A stretch of DNA of 64,000 nucleotides from positions 96,181-160,180 of the forward strand of contig NZ_KZ859503.1 of assembly GCF_003382685.1 (NCBI RefSeq), given 5' to 3'. The notes beneath the pieces were generated by a model. It was given only the letters and a program-made list of their open reading frames with translations, was not told where the DNA came from and did not search any database. Made by a program: the position numbers and the translations under genes. This stretch comes from Halorussus litoreus. GTDB lineage: Archaea; Halobacteriota; Halobacteria; Halobacteriales; Haladaptataceae. Numbering within the stretch: position 1 is the first letter of the stretch; each line of letters begins with the position of its first letter. Of this stretch, positions 8,022 through 16,785 are shown piece after piece.

Positions 8022-8793
8022 GGCAGAGAGCGACGAAACTATCGAAGCGGAGCGTTCGTCGGCGGCGGCCTCACGCGAGGCCGCCGCCGACGAACGCTCC
8101 GGCTCGGACAGCCAGCGTTCTGCCCCCGCAGATTCCACCGACCCCGACGCGCTGTTCGACGAACTCGTCGCGGCCGGCGTACTCGACGCGGGCGCGGGCA
8201 GCGTTCGGACCACCGACGAGTTCGAGCACACCCACGGCATCTACTACGACTCCTACGTCGGCGTGGACGACGCGGAGTTCCGGCGGGCGGTCGCCAGCGC
8301 GTTCGGGCTCCCGGACGACGCCACCGCCACGGAACTCGTCGACGCGGAGGCGGTCACCCGCGAGGACCTCGCGCGGTACCTCGCGGTCCGCTCGCACGCC
8401 CCGGACGACGTACCCCCGGTCGATCTGGCGGTCATGACCGAGATGGTCGGCGAGTTGGTGCCAGACACCCCCGTCCCGGCCGCGCTGGCCGACGTGACCG
8501 ACGACCCTGCGTCGTTCGTCGCCGAGCGCGACCGGGCGGTGGTCACCGTCTGGAAGCGCTTTTGCGACCCCTGCGAGTCGCTGAAGGCCGACCTCGACGC
8601 GGCACTGGACGCGATTCCGGACGAGGTGGCGGTCGGGGGAATCGACGGCGAGGTCGCCCGCGACTTCTGCGAGACCTACGGCGTCGACGCCGCACCGGGA
8701 GTCGTGCTCGTCCGCGACGGCGACCACCGGACGGTCACGGGCGGCGACGAAAGCGCGTGGACGGCCGCAGCCCGGGAGCTATTCGAGGGGTGA
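7981..8793 (+). CDS. Thioredoxin-domain protein with long N-terminal extension
   Basis: 270 aa from GTG 7981 (GGAG four bases upstream) or 268 aa from ATG 7987. The C-terminal ~100 residues are a thioredoxin fold with the redox motif RFCDPCESLK near residue 195 and the cis-proline region GVDAAPGVVLV. Residues 1-50 are a low-complexity serine/alanine/glutamate linker encoded by a perfect DNA palindrome; residues 50-170 form an acidic helical domain I do not recognise. It overlaps livF by 41 nt, so it is co-translated with the transporter, but the functional link is unknown. Confidence 0.75.
   Translation: MKMTRPESDTSASEAESDETIEAERSSAAASREAAADERSGSDSQRSAPADSTDPDALFDELVAAGVLDAGAGSVRTTDEFEHTHGIYYDSYVGVDDAEFRRAVASAFGLPDDATATELVDAEAVTREDLARYLAVRSHAPDDVPPVDLAVMTEMVGELVPDTPVPAALADVTDDPASFVAERDRAVVTVWKRFCDPCESLKADLDAALDAIPDEVAVGGIDGEVARDFCETYGVDAAPGVVLVRDGDHRTVTGGDESAWTAAARELFEG
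8048..8101. repeat. Perfect 25-bp inverted repeat inside the thioredoxin-domain gene
   Basis: Arms 8048-8072 and 8077-8101 are exact reverse complements around the four-base loop ACGC. The palindrome encodes near-mirror residues (ERSSAAAS then REAAADERS) in a linker, suggesting the DNA or RNA structure rather than the protein determines this sequence. Confidence 0.9.
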
Positions 8794-8828
8794 GAAGAGC
8801 GAGGTCGGAAGAACGCGAGGCGACGCAG

Positions 8829-9140
8829 CTACTCTTCGGCTTTCCCGGCGGTGGCGTCGTCCCATCGCGAGACGTACACCACCAGCGCGAGCGGGAGGCC
8901 GAGGGCGAGGCCTACGGTCACGACGCCGTACACCGCGAGTCCGAGCGCTGTCGGTTGGAGTTCGAGCACGCCGAGCAGGGCGACGGGGGTGAGGTCATCC
9001 GGGCCGAACGCGCCCAGCACCGCGCCCACGAGGCCCGTAAGGGCGACGATGACGGCGTACAGCACGACCACGAACGACTGTCCGCCGAACGTCCGGGACA
9101 CGTCCGAACGTCGGGACGGCGGAAGGATTAGCCTTTTCAT
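8829..9140 (-). CDS. Small membrane protein of the cytochrome oxidase cluster
   Basis: 103 aa from the ATG at 9140 (a GTG two codons earlier is possible). Two hydrophobic segments of about 25 residues (VVVLYAVIVALTGLVGAVLGA and GLAVYGVVTVGLALGLPLALVVYV) separated by a short acidic loop. Similar short proteins accompany cox genes in haloarchaea and are often labelled cox cluster proteins; function is unknown. It is divergent from the 28-codon peptide at 9162. Confidence 0.65.
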   Translation of the reverse strand: MKRLILPPSRRSDVSRTFGGQSFVVVLYAVIVALTGLVGAVLGAFGPDDLTPVALLGVLELQPTALGLAVYGVVTVGLALGLPLALVVYVSRWDDATAGKAEE

Positions 9141-9161
9141 TCGCACGGCCCAACGTCGAGT

Positions 9162-9248
9162 GTGTCCGACAAAGAGCTGTTCGCGGTGCTGCTCGGCGGC
9201 ATCGCGATCCTGATGTTCGTGATGGGAATCGTCCTCGTACTGACGTGA
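9162..9248 (+). CDS. 28-aa single-span membrane peptide beside coxA
   Basis: A GTG at 9162 starts SDKELFAVLLGGIAILMFVM and ends in a valine/leucine-rich stretch with TGA at 9246-9248. Nearly the whole peptide is one hydrophobic helix with a charged N-terminus, which is unusual for a random GC-rich frame. It lies between the small membrane protein and coxA. Single-span miniproteins are common accessory subunits of terminal oxidases, so a structural role there is plausible but inferred. Confidence 0.5.
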   Translation: MSDKELFAVLLGGIAILMFVMGIVLVLT

Positions 9249-9336
9249 GCAAGACGGGGTGAGAAAACGACCCGTCCGCGTTTCGCTTCGCCTCGTCGCA
9301 ATCTCGGTTTACGGTTCGTCTCGCCGCAGTCGCAGT

Positions 9337-11127
9337 TTACGTCTCGTCGCGGTCCGCGTCGGCGGAGTCGGCCTCACCGCCGTCGGTCGCGACCTCCTCA
9401 CCGCCGTCGGTGACGGTGATCGCGGTGTCGCGCTTGCGCTCGAACCACGCCCACTCCTTGGTCTTCATTCCGACGTCCTCGAGGTCCCACGGGTCGCCGC
9501 TCTGCACTTTGGGGCCTTCGAGCCACGAGGTGACGATGTTCCAGACGAAGATGAGTTGGCCGAAGCCCATGATGAACGCGCCGGCCGTGGCGATCAGATG
9601 CATGTTGGCGAACTCGGGCAGGTAGGTGGCGTAGCGCCGGGGCATCCCGCCGTAGCCCAGGATGAGCATCGCGATGAACGTCGCGTTGCTGCCGATCATC
9701 GACAGCCAGAAGTGCCACTTCGCGAGCGTCTTCTGGTACATGCGGCCGGTGTACAGCGGGAACCAGTAGTAGATGCCCGCGAACCCGGCCATGGCGATGG
9801 CTCCCATGACGATGAAGTGGAAGTGACCCACGACGTAGTAGGTGTCGTGGAGCACGAGGTCGACGGGGACCGACGCGAGGAACACGCCGGTCACGCCGCC
9901 GATGATGAAGTTCTGGACGAATCCGATGCAGAACAGCATCGGCGCGACCAGTCGTATGCGCCCGTTCCACATGGTGGTGATCCAGTTGAACGTCTTGACC
10001 GCCGACGGCACCGCGATGGCCAGCGAGACGGCCATGAACGACGCGCGGATGCGGGGGTCGATGCCCGTGCTGAACATGTGGTGGGCCCAGACGCCGAACG
10101 AAAGGACGCCGATGGCGAGTGTCGAATAGACGACGAACTTGAAGCCGAACAGTTTGCGGCCGGAGAATCTGGGCAGGATGAGGCTCACCAGCCCCATCGG
10201 CGGCAGCACGAGGATGTACACTTCGGGGTGGCCGAAGAACCAGAACAGGTGCTGCCAAAGCAGCGCCCCGCCGCCGTCGACAGCGAAGAACGTCGTGCCC
10301 AGATTGCGGTCGAGCAGCAACATTACGAGCGCGCTGCCGAGCAGCGGGAACGAGAACAGGATGATCCCCGACTGGGTCAGCATCGTCCACGAGAAGATGT
10401 CGAGGTTCGCCCAGTCGACGCTCTCGCCGCGCTCGCTGAAGATGGTCGCGATGAAGTTGATCGCACCCATCGTCGCCGAGACGCCCGAGAGGTGCAGTCC
10501 CAGCAGCATTAGGTCCACGCCGGGGTTCATCTGCTCGACCGACAGCGGCGTGTACATCGTCCAGGACGTCTCGGCGGCCGAGATGTCGCCGCCGGTCAGC
10601 GTCGCCAGCGGGAACCCGGCCCAGATGAGGACGGCGGCGGGCGGGAGCAGCCAGAACGCGATGGCGTTGATCCGCGGGAACGCCATGTCGTCCGCGCCGA
10701 TCAACAGCGGGACGAAGTAGTTCCCGAACGCCGCGAGGATGGGCGTGCCGAACAGGAACAGCATCGTGATCCCGTGGGTTGTCATCAGCGCGTTGTAGAA
10801 ATTCGCGCCGATGATCTGTGAGGTCGCCGTGGCGAGCTCCGCACGCATCAGCAGGACGGCGATGCCGCCCCACGCGAACGCGAACAGCCCAAACGCGCCG
10901 TATAGGATTCCGATGTCCTTGTGGTCGACGGTGGTCAACCACCGCACGATTCCGGCGGGCTTCTCCGAGTGGTGTGCCTGCCCGCTTCCTTCTCCGACGT
11001 ATCCACTCCCGCCGCTGGCGAGGGGGCTGTACGACCGCCAGTCCTCGTAACGCGAGAGGAACGTGGCGACCGCGACCAACAGCACCCCCATCACGACGGT
11101 GAGCGCGATCTGCCCGGCTTCTACCAT
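9337..11127 (-). CDS. coxA: Heme-copper terminal oxidase subunit I
   Basis: 596 aa. Catalytic core subunit reducing O2 to water and pumping protons across the membrane. Twelve or more membrane helices; the CuB/tyrosine motif HPEVYILVLPPMG is near residue 290, and the heme-ligand region with VVGHFHFIVMGAIAMAGFAG lies near 425. The N-terminus has an extra ~50 residues before the conserved VRWLTTVDHKDIG. The C-terminal 40 residues are an acidic hydrophilic tail. Subunits II and III are not in this window, so the complex must use genes elsewhere. Confidence 0.93.
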   Translation of the reverse strand: MVEAGQIALTVVMGVLLVAVATFLSRYEDWRSYSPLASGGSGYVGEGSGQAHHSEKPAGIVRWLTTVDHKDIGILYGAFGLFAFAWGGIAVLLMRAELATATSQIIGANFYNALMTTHGITMLFLFGTPILAAFGNYFVPLLIGADDMAFPRINAIAFWLLPPAAVLIWAGFPLATLTGGDISAAETSWTMYTPLSVEQMNPGVDLMLLGLHLSGVSATMGAINFIATIFSERGESVDWANLDIFSWTMLTQSGIILFSFPLLGSALVMLLLDRNLGTTFFAVDGGGALLWQHLFWFFGHPEVYILVLPPMGLVSLILPRFSGRKLFGFKFVVYSTLAIGVLSFGVWAHHMFSTGIDPRIRASFMAVSLAIAVPSAVKTFNWITTMWNGRIRLVAPMLFCIGFVQNFIIGGVTGVFLASVPVDLVLHDTYYVVGHFHFIVMGAIAMAGFAGIYYWFPLYTGRMYQKTLAKWHFWLSMIGSNATFIAMLILGYGGMPRRYATYLPEFANMHLIATAGAFIMGFGQLIFVWNIVTSWLEGPKVQSGDPWDLEDVGMKTKEWAWFERKRDTAITVTDGGEEVATDGGEADSADADRDET

Positions 11128-11321
11128 GCGCGTTGGTCAGGGCTACAGGGTAAAGAAAGGTTAGGATACGTCCCGCCGTCGTCTCGTGACTACCGTGTGA
11201 ACAAACCGCCTTCAGAAGGCCGAAATACCGCTTCGCCAAGAGGTAGAGTTCTTGGATGGTGACCGCGCAGAAAGGACCGATGAAAGGGAATCTCACGTCG
11301 CGGGACGCGACTAACGGGGCG

Positions 11322-11546
11322 TTACTCCCCGGCGTCCTCGATGAGTCCCGCCGCGACGTACGTCAGGTACGCCAGCAGGATGGTCGGGACGATGAGCAGC
11401 GCGAACGAGATGACGGACTCGATTCCCTCGAAGCCCCACGGCGCGAGCACGACGAACATCGCGACGAAGAACGCGACGATGCCCATCGGAATGATGTTGA
11501 CCGTGATGTCGAGCCACGTTTCCTTGTCGAAAACCGGGGTTGCCAT
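11322..11546 (-). CDS. Small two-span cox-cluster protein
   Basis: 74 aa from ATG 11546. The pattern FDKETWLDITVNIIPMGIV, a hydrophobic segment, then SVISFALLIVPTILLAYLTYVAAGLI gives two membrane helices with a short periplasmic loop. From memory it matches the haloarchaeal DUF6684 type found next to oxidase genes. Likely an accessory or assembly factor; no catalytic motif is visible. Confidence 0.65.
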   Translation of the reverse strand: MATPVFDKETWLDITVNIIPMGIVAFFVAMFVVLAPWGFEGIESVISFALLIVPTILLAYLTYVAAGLIEDAGE

Positions 11547-11686
11547 AACTGAGCGTAGAGACCCCGCCGACAAATAGGTTGGCGATTCTGCGGTGACGAA
11601 GATAGCATATCGAGATTCCGCAGTGACGATGATAGCTTTGCGATTGTGATGGCGAGGACAGCTTTGCGATTGTGATACCGTTCCGC

Positions 11687-12046
11687 CTACGCGTGCGTGG
11701 ACTCGAACAGGGAGCCGAAGACGCCCGCCGCGAGGACTACCACGCCGCCGACCAGTACGGCGAGGCCCCGCAGGTGGACCGATCCGGTGGTCGTGAGCGT
11801 GATGACCGCTCCGACTACGAGACAGAGCACCGACGCGGTGACCAACCCGTTCCACGGATTGGCGACGTAGCCGGATTCGCGCAGGATGCCCACGATGCTA
11901 CCCACGAACAGCAGTAGCCCTCCGACTGCCACGGGGAACAGCGGCCACACGATGCCGACCTCGAAGATGGCGAGGCCGAAGGCCACGAACACCGGCCACG
12001 GGCTCGCCTTGCGGTACTCGTCGCTCAAGCCCGGTTGCTCGTCCAT
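11687..12046 (-). CDS. Four-span membrane protein of the cox cluster
   Basis: 119 aa with about four hydrophobic segments after a hydrophilic start (DEQPGLSDEYRKASPWP). The region VGGLLLFVGSIVGILRESGYV is characteristic of a haloarchaeal family that accompanies terminal oxidase genes. Same strand and order as the two genes to its left; spacing of 140-200 bp suggests separate promoters. Function unknown. Confidence 0.6.
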   Translation of the reverse strand: MDEQPGLSDEYRKASPWPVFVAFGLAIFEVGIVWPLFPVAVGGLLLFVGSIVGILRESGYVANPWNGLVTASVLCLVVGAVITLTTTGSVHLRGLAVLVGGVVVLAAGVFGSLFESTHA

Positions 12047-12233
12047 GGTCGTGAATCGGAGTGGCGACGACTAAAGGCCACCGACTGCGACCCAACGGGG
12101 CGTCGAGTAACCGGCCTTTTGTGGGTTTCAGCGGTCCATCGAGGACTGAAAGCAACTTAGAACTGACCCCGAACGCTCGACTGGTGTTACCCCGAGCGAA
12201 GGCTTAACAGCGCGGGCGCTCACAGTCGGAGGT

Positions 12234-12269
12234 ATGCAGTTCATCGAGGTGACCGCGATTGGCCGATAG
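12234..12269 (+). CDS. Possible 11-aa leader ORF overlapping sppA
   Basis: ATG 12234 lies about 27-30 nt behind GGCTTAAC, the position for a leaderless start. The frame (MQFIEVTAIGR) ends at 12269, overlapping the TTG start of sppA at 12259 and containing its GAGGTGA. It may couple translation; there is no direct evidence of a product. Confidence 0.3.
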   Translation: MQFIEVTAIGR

Positions 12270-13278
12270 CTCCCGGGTCGTGCAGATCACAGTCGTGCTG
12301 GTCGGGATCGCCGCGGCGGTCGCGGTCGGCTGGCTTCTGTTCGTCGAGGTACCCGAAGGCAACCTCGCGCGACTGGTCGGGGTCGTGCTGGCGGTCGTCA
12401 CCGGCGTGGTCGGCGCGCGAGCGGCCGGGCGAGTCGCGTCGTCGCAGTTCGCGGCCTACGACGTGGCGGAGGTCGGCGTCGAGGGGCCGATCAGCCGCGA
12501 CGGCGGCAGTGGCCGTCTGCCGACCAGTCCGGGCGGGACGCCAGCCGACGAGGTGGTCGAGCAGATCGAGGCGGCCGACGAGGACCCCAGCGCGCGAGCG
12601 CTCCTCCTGCGGCTCAACACGCCCGGCGGCGAGGTGGTTCCGAGCGACGACATCCGGCTGGCGGCCGAGCGCTTCGACGGGCCGACCGTGGCCTACGCGA
12701 CGGACGTCTGTGCCAGCGGCGGCTACTGGATCGCCAGCGGCTGCGACGCCATCTACGCCCGCGAGGGGAGCATCGTCGGGAGCATCGGCGTCATCGGCTC
12801 GCGGGTCAACGCCGCGGGGCTGGCCGACAAGCTCGGCCTCGACTACGAGCGCCTCGCGGCGGGCGAGTACAAGGACGCGGGCACGCCGCTCAAGGAGATG
12901 TCCGACGAGGAGCGCGAGTACCTCCAGGGGCTCATCGACGGCTACTACGAGGAGTTCGTCGACCGCGTCACGGACGGCCGGGACCTCAGCGACGAGCAGG
13001 TCCGGGACACCGAGGCCAGAGTGTACCTCGGCGGGGACGCCCAATCCATCGGGCTCGTGGACCACCTCGCCACGAAGAAGGAAGTGAAAGAGCGACTCGC
13101 CACGGACCTCGGGCAGGACGAAGTGGAGGTCCGGGAGTTCGAACCAGAGCGCAACGTGATGGCGCGACTGCGGGGCGGCTCGCAGGCGGTCGCGTATGCG
13201 TTCGGCGCGGGCGTCGCGAGCGCGGTCGCGGGCGAGGACGCGGGAAGCGTGGACGGGTTCGAGTTCGAACTGCGGTGA
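12259..13278 (+). CDS. sppA: Signal peptide peptidase A-like membrane serine protease (S49 family)
   Basis: 339 aa from TTG 12259, six bases after GAGGTGA. Two N-terminal hydrophobic segments (VVQITVVLVGIAAAVAVGWLL and ARLVGVVLAVVTGVVG) precede the S49 core. The nucleophile serine lies in DVCASGGYWIASGCD near residue 153 and the general-base lysine in AAGEYKDAGTPLKEMS near 204, the Ser-Lys dyad of archaeal SppA. It probably clears remnant signal peptides and membrane fragments. Length is typical of the short archaeal/Bacillus form. Confidence 0.85.
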   Translation: MADSSRVVQITVVLVGIAAAVAVGWLLFVEVPEGNLARLVGVVLAVVTGVVGARAAGRVASSQFAAYDVAEVGVEGPISRDGGSGRLPTSPGGTPADEVVEQIEAADEDPSARALLLRLNTPGGEVVPSDDIRLAAERFDGPTVAYATDVCASGGYWIASGCDAIYAREGSIVGSIGVIGSRVNAAGLADKLGLDYERLAAGEYKDAGTPLKEMSDEEREYLQGLIDGYYEEFVDRVTDGRDLSDEQVRDTEARVYLGGDAQSIGLVDHLATKKEVKERLATDLGQDEVEVREFEPERNVMARLRGGSQAVAYAFGAGVASAVAGEDAGSVDGFEFELR

Positions 13279-13330
13279 CCCACGAACTGATACCCGAAAC
13301 GACGACGGGTGACCAGGAGCCGACCGGTGG

Positions 13331-14389
13331 TCACGCCCCCTGAATCAGGTTGGTGACGCCGGCCGTCTCGCTGACGATCCAGGCGATGAACAGGAGATAC
13401 GCCGTCAGTAACGCGTACGACTCGACACCAGTCAGCGACAGGCCCGTCCGCAGGACGACGAATAGCAGGATGGTCGCGAGCGTCAGCACTCCCATCATCG
13501 GGACGGCGACGGCGAAGTCGACCGGCGCGCTACCCACGATGAGCACCCCGAGCGGGATTGCGACCAGCAGGTCGAACGTGTTCGACCCGAGGACGTTCCC
13601 GAGGCTCGTCGAGCCCTTGCCCGTCCGTGCCGCGCGGACGCTGACGAGCGTGTCCGGCAGACTCGTCGCCGCGGCGATGATGGTGACGCCCGCGAGGAAC
13701 TCCGGAATCCCGAAGGCGTGGTTCAGCCCCTCGACCGCGCTCACGAGCTGTTCCACCGCCACCAGGATGACGAGGAGTCCGACCGCCAGTTTTCCCCACT
13801 GTCGGAGAACTGGGATATCGCCGGCTTCATCGTCGCTCTCGTAGTCGCGCACGTCCTGCCACTGGATGAACAGGTACAGCCCGTACAGCACCAGCGGGAT
13901 GAACGCCAGCGGTCGCGTTAGCCGCCCGCCGAGCGCCGCGCCGCCCGTCGTCGGGTAGTAGATGACCGCCAGCGCGAACGTGATCAAAAGTGCCGAGACG
14001 GCGATCATGTAGAACTGCGCCTCCTTGTAGACGATGGTGCGACTCGACTCGACGGAATCGCCGGTCGTAACACCGGACAGACCGGGGATGACGAGGATGT
14101 TGAATATCGCCGAACCCACCACGGCTCCGACGCCCATGTCGAACGAACCCGCGAGCGCGGTGAATACCACGCTCGCCAGTTCGGGGAAACTCGATCCGAA
14201 CGCGACGACTATCGACCCCTGAATCACTCCCGGAAGTCCGTAGTGCGCCGAGAGGTGGTCAGCGGAACTCTCGAGCCACCCGCTACCGAACCAGATGAGC
14301 ACCGTCGCGACGGCGACGACGGCCGCGTACACGACTGGCGTGTTCGGGAGGACCCCTCCAAGCACCATCGGGCGGAACGACTCAATCAA
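13331..14389 (-). CDS. Sodium/calcium exchanger family cation antiporter (CaCA)
   Basis: 352 aa with ten or so membrane segments. Both CaCA alpha repeats are visible: GSIVVAFGSSFPELASVVFTAL near residue 60 and GVTIIAAATSLPDTLVSVRAA near 220, the latter followed by GNVLGSNTFDLLVAIPLG. The paired acidic residues (E and D) in these repeats bind the cation. The central cytoplasmic loop is short and acidic (DYESDDEAGD). Likely exports Ca2+ in exchange for Na+ or H+. Confidence 0.85.
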   Translation of the reverse strand: MIESFRPMVLGGVLPNTPVVYAAVVAVATVLIWFGSGWLESSADHLSAHYGLPGVIQGSIVVAFGSSFPELASVVFTALAGSFDMGVGAVVGSAIFNILVIPGLSGVTTGDSVESSRTIVYKEAQFYMIAVSALLITFALAVIYYPTTGGAALGGRLTRPLAFIPLVLYGLYLFIQWQDVRDYESDDEAGDIPVLRQWGKLAVGLLVILVAVEQLVSAVEGLNHAFGIPEFLAGVTIIAAATSLPDTLVSVRAARTGKGSTSLGNVLGSNTFDLLVAIPLGVLIVGSAPVDFAVAVPMMGVLTLATILLFVVLRTGLSLTGVESYALLTAYLLFIAWIVSETAGVTNLIQGA

Positions 14390-14479
14390 CGAGTAAATAG
14401 GTTCACGTCTCGGCTCGTCGCGTCCCGGTGTGTACTGGTAGGTCGACTGAAGAGGCTAGCTCCACGCCGCAACTGGCCG

Positions 14480-16402
14480 CTATTTAAACCGGAACGTCTC
14501 CAGATTCTTCGGCGCGAACGTCCGCATGTTGTACTCGTGGTACAGCGCCGACGAGAGGTCCTGCACGCTCGACTCGTCGCCGTGGACGCACAGCACCTTC
14601 TCTGGCCGGGGACTCATCGTCTTCACGAAGTTCATCAGGCCCTGTCGGTCGGCGTGGCCGGAGAAGCCGTCGACCGTCTCGACGTCGACCTCCAGCTTCA
14701 GGGTGTTGTTCCGGCCGCGGCCGCGGTCGTTCATCGGGATCTCGTCCCAGCCGTTCTGGATGCGGCGGCCGAGCGTTCCCTGGGCCTGATAGCCGACGAA
14801 CGTCAGCGTGGAGTCGGGGTCGCCACCGACGTGTTCGAGCCACGACATAATCGGGCCGCCCGTTACCATACCGGAGGTCGAGAGGACGATGCACGGACCG
14901 CCGTCGGCGACCTCCTGGCGCTCCTCCTCGCCGCCGTCGATGTGGTTGAACTGGTCGGCGAGGAACGGGTTCTCGTCCTCGTGGAAGATGCGGTCCCGCA
15001 GATCGTCCCGGAGGTACTCCGGATACGTCGTGTGGATGGCGGTCGCCTCCCAGATCATGCCGTCGAGGTGGACCGGCATCTCGGGGATGTCGCCGTTGCG
15101 CATCGCCTCCTCGATGACGAGCATCATCTCCTGGGAGCGACCCACCGCGAACGCGGGAATGAGGACCTTCCCGCCCTGGTCGTACGTGTCGTTGATGACG
15201 TCTTTGAGCCTGCTCTCGGAATCCTCCTGGTCGGTCTGGTAGTCGTTGCGACCGCCGTAGGTGGACTCGAGGATGAGCGTCTCGACCCGCGGGAAGTCGT
15301 TGACCGCGCCGTTGAACAGGCGGGTGTCGTCGTAGTGGATGTCGCCCGAGAACGCGACGTTGTAGAGGCCGTCACCGATGTGGAAGTGCGCGACGGCGGA
15401 CCCGAGGATGTGGCCTGCGTTGTGGAGGGTGAGCTTCACGTCGGGCGCGATGTCGGTCACGTCGCCGTACTCCAGCGGGATGGTGTGTTTGATGGTCTCC
15501 CGGACCATCTCGGACTCGTACGGCGGCGCGCGGCCCTCCTTGGCGGCCACGTCGAGGTAGTCGAGTTGAAGCAGGCCCATCAGGTCGCGGGACGGCTCGG
15601 TGGTGTAGATGGGGCCGTCGTAGCCGTACTTGAACAGCAGCGGGAGCAGCGCCGAGTGGTCGAGGTGGGCGTGGGTCAGCACCACCGCGTCGATGGTGTT
15701 CGCGCCGGCACCGAGCGCTTCCTCGACCTGCAGGTACGGCACCTCGTCCTCGGCACCGGGCTTGTCGCCGCAGTCGATGAGAACGCGCGTCTCGGGCGTC
15801 GAGAGGATGAACGAGGCTCGGCCGACCTCTCGACAGCAGCCCAGCGTGGTCACGCGGACGTACTCGTCGTTGGACATCTCCTCGCGGTGGATCTGTCGGC
15901 CCACCTTCTCGAGGATGTCGCGGCGCTCGTCGCGCTCCTGCTTGAGGAAGTTCCGGACGTTCGAGACGGTCGACGACTCGATGGGCGGCGTCCGGACCAC
16001 CTCGGGGGTCCAGCCGACCTCCTGAGTGATCTCCCGGAGTGTGGAGCCGTGCTTGCCGATGACCATCCCGGGCTTCTCGGCTTCGATGACGACCTCGCCG
16101 GTGTCGACGTGGAAGTCGAGGTCGGTCACGCCCGCCTCGTCGGGGATGACCCGCATGATGTCCTCGCGCGCGTCGTTCGGTCGCGACAGCACGTCGGGGT
16201 CGGGCCGAACGGTGATGCGCTTGCGGAGCTGGCTCGCCAACTGCCGGATGAGGTCGCCGTTCCGGGCGAACTTCTTGGGGTCGCGCGTGTACACGACCAG
16301 TTCCGGGCCTTCGTACTTCACGTCCGACACCGAGATGTCGCTCGGTAGCTCGCTCGTGATCTCTGCTCGCAGGTCCTCGAGTTGCTGGTCTACGTTACTC
16401 AT
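14480..16402 (-). CDS. KH-domain beta-CASP ribonuclease, archaeal CPSF1 (aCPSF1)
   Basis: 640 aa, the standard length. Tandem KH-like domains occupy residues 1-140, with the loop GKHG at 116-119. The metallo-beta-lactamase motif HAHLDH is at 244-249, and the beta-CASP domain with the remaining zinc ligands follows, ending in CVHGDESS near 612. This family provides endo- and 5'-3' exonuclease activity and acts as the general archaeal transcription terminator, cleaving at U-rich tracts. A dimerising C-terminal tail is present. Confidence 0.93.
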   Translation of the reverse strand: MSNVDQQLEDLRAEITSELPSDISVSDVKYEGPELVVYTRDPKKFARNGDLIRQLASQLRKRITVRPDPDVLSRPNDAREDIMRVIPDEAGVTDLDFHVDTGEVVIEAEKPGMVIGKHGSTLREITQEVGWTPEVVRTPPIESSTVSNVRNFLKQERDERRDILEKVGRQIHREEMSNDEYVRVTTLGCCREVGRASFILSTPETRVLIDCGDKPGAEDEVPYLQVEEALGAGANTIDAVVLTHAHLDHSALLPLLFKYGYDGPIYTTEPSRDLMGLLQLDYLDVAAKEGRAPPYESEMVRETIKHTIPLEYGDVTDIAPDVKLTLHNAGHILGSAVAHFHIGDGLYNVAFSGDIHYDDTRLFNGAVNDFPRVETLILESTYGGRNDYQTDQEDSESRLKDVINDTYDQGGKVLIPAFAVGRSQEMMLVIEEAMRNGDIPEMPVHLDGMIWEATAIHTTYPEYLRDDLRDRIFHEDENPFLADQFNHIDGGEEERQEVADGGPCIVLSTSGMVTGGPIMSWLEHVGGDPDSTLTFVGYQAQGTLGRRIQNGWDEIPMNDRGRGRNNTLKLEVDVETVDGFSGHADRQGLMNFVKTMSPRPEKVLCVHGDESSVQDLSSALYHEYNMRTFAPKNLETFRFK

Positions 16403-16785
16403 AGTGAAAAAGTGGTTTCGGCTGTCTCGCGTGTGCCTGAGTCGAATCTGCCTGTGTCGGGTCTCCGTCCGCCGTCCGGACGCTCGGACCGAGCGGAACG
16501 GCGGGCTACCCCGCCGTATGCGCTCGAATCGGCCGTGTCGCCGTGACTACGGTACAGAGTACAGCACAGCATAGATTTTCCGCGGGATTGTCGATTACTC
16601 GCGCGTCGGCGAGTCGTCCGCGCCCCCGGGACAACCGGGGAGGACCGGACGCTCGCTCGGGGACGCAGGAAAACCCGCTTAGTCGGCATTAGTCGCCGAT
16701 GTTATAAAAGCCTTCTCAAAACTGGCCCGCACGAGCCCCCCAGAAAACGGCCACACACAAGCCCCCGGAACTCGTCGACCCACGC
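16403..16785. other. Intergenic region between aCPSF1 and an unknown gene
   Basis: About 380 bp with no gene. GTTATAAAAG at 16700-16709 is the clearest promoter-like element and reads as CTTTTATAAC toward aCPSF1, which would give a leader of roughly 270 nt; on the other strand it would lie too far (about 80 nt) from the rightward ATG for a leaderless start. No repeat family seen elsewhere in the window is present. Confidence 0.4.
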
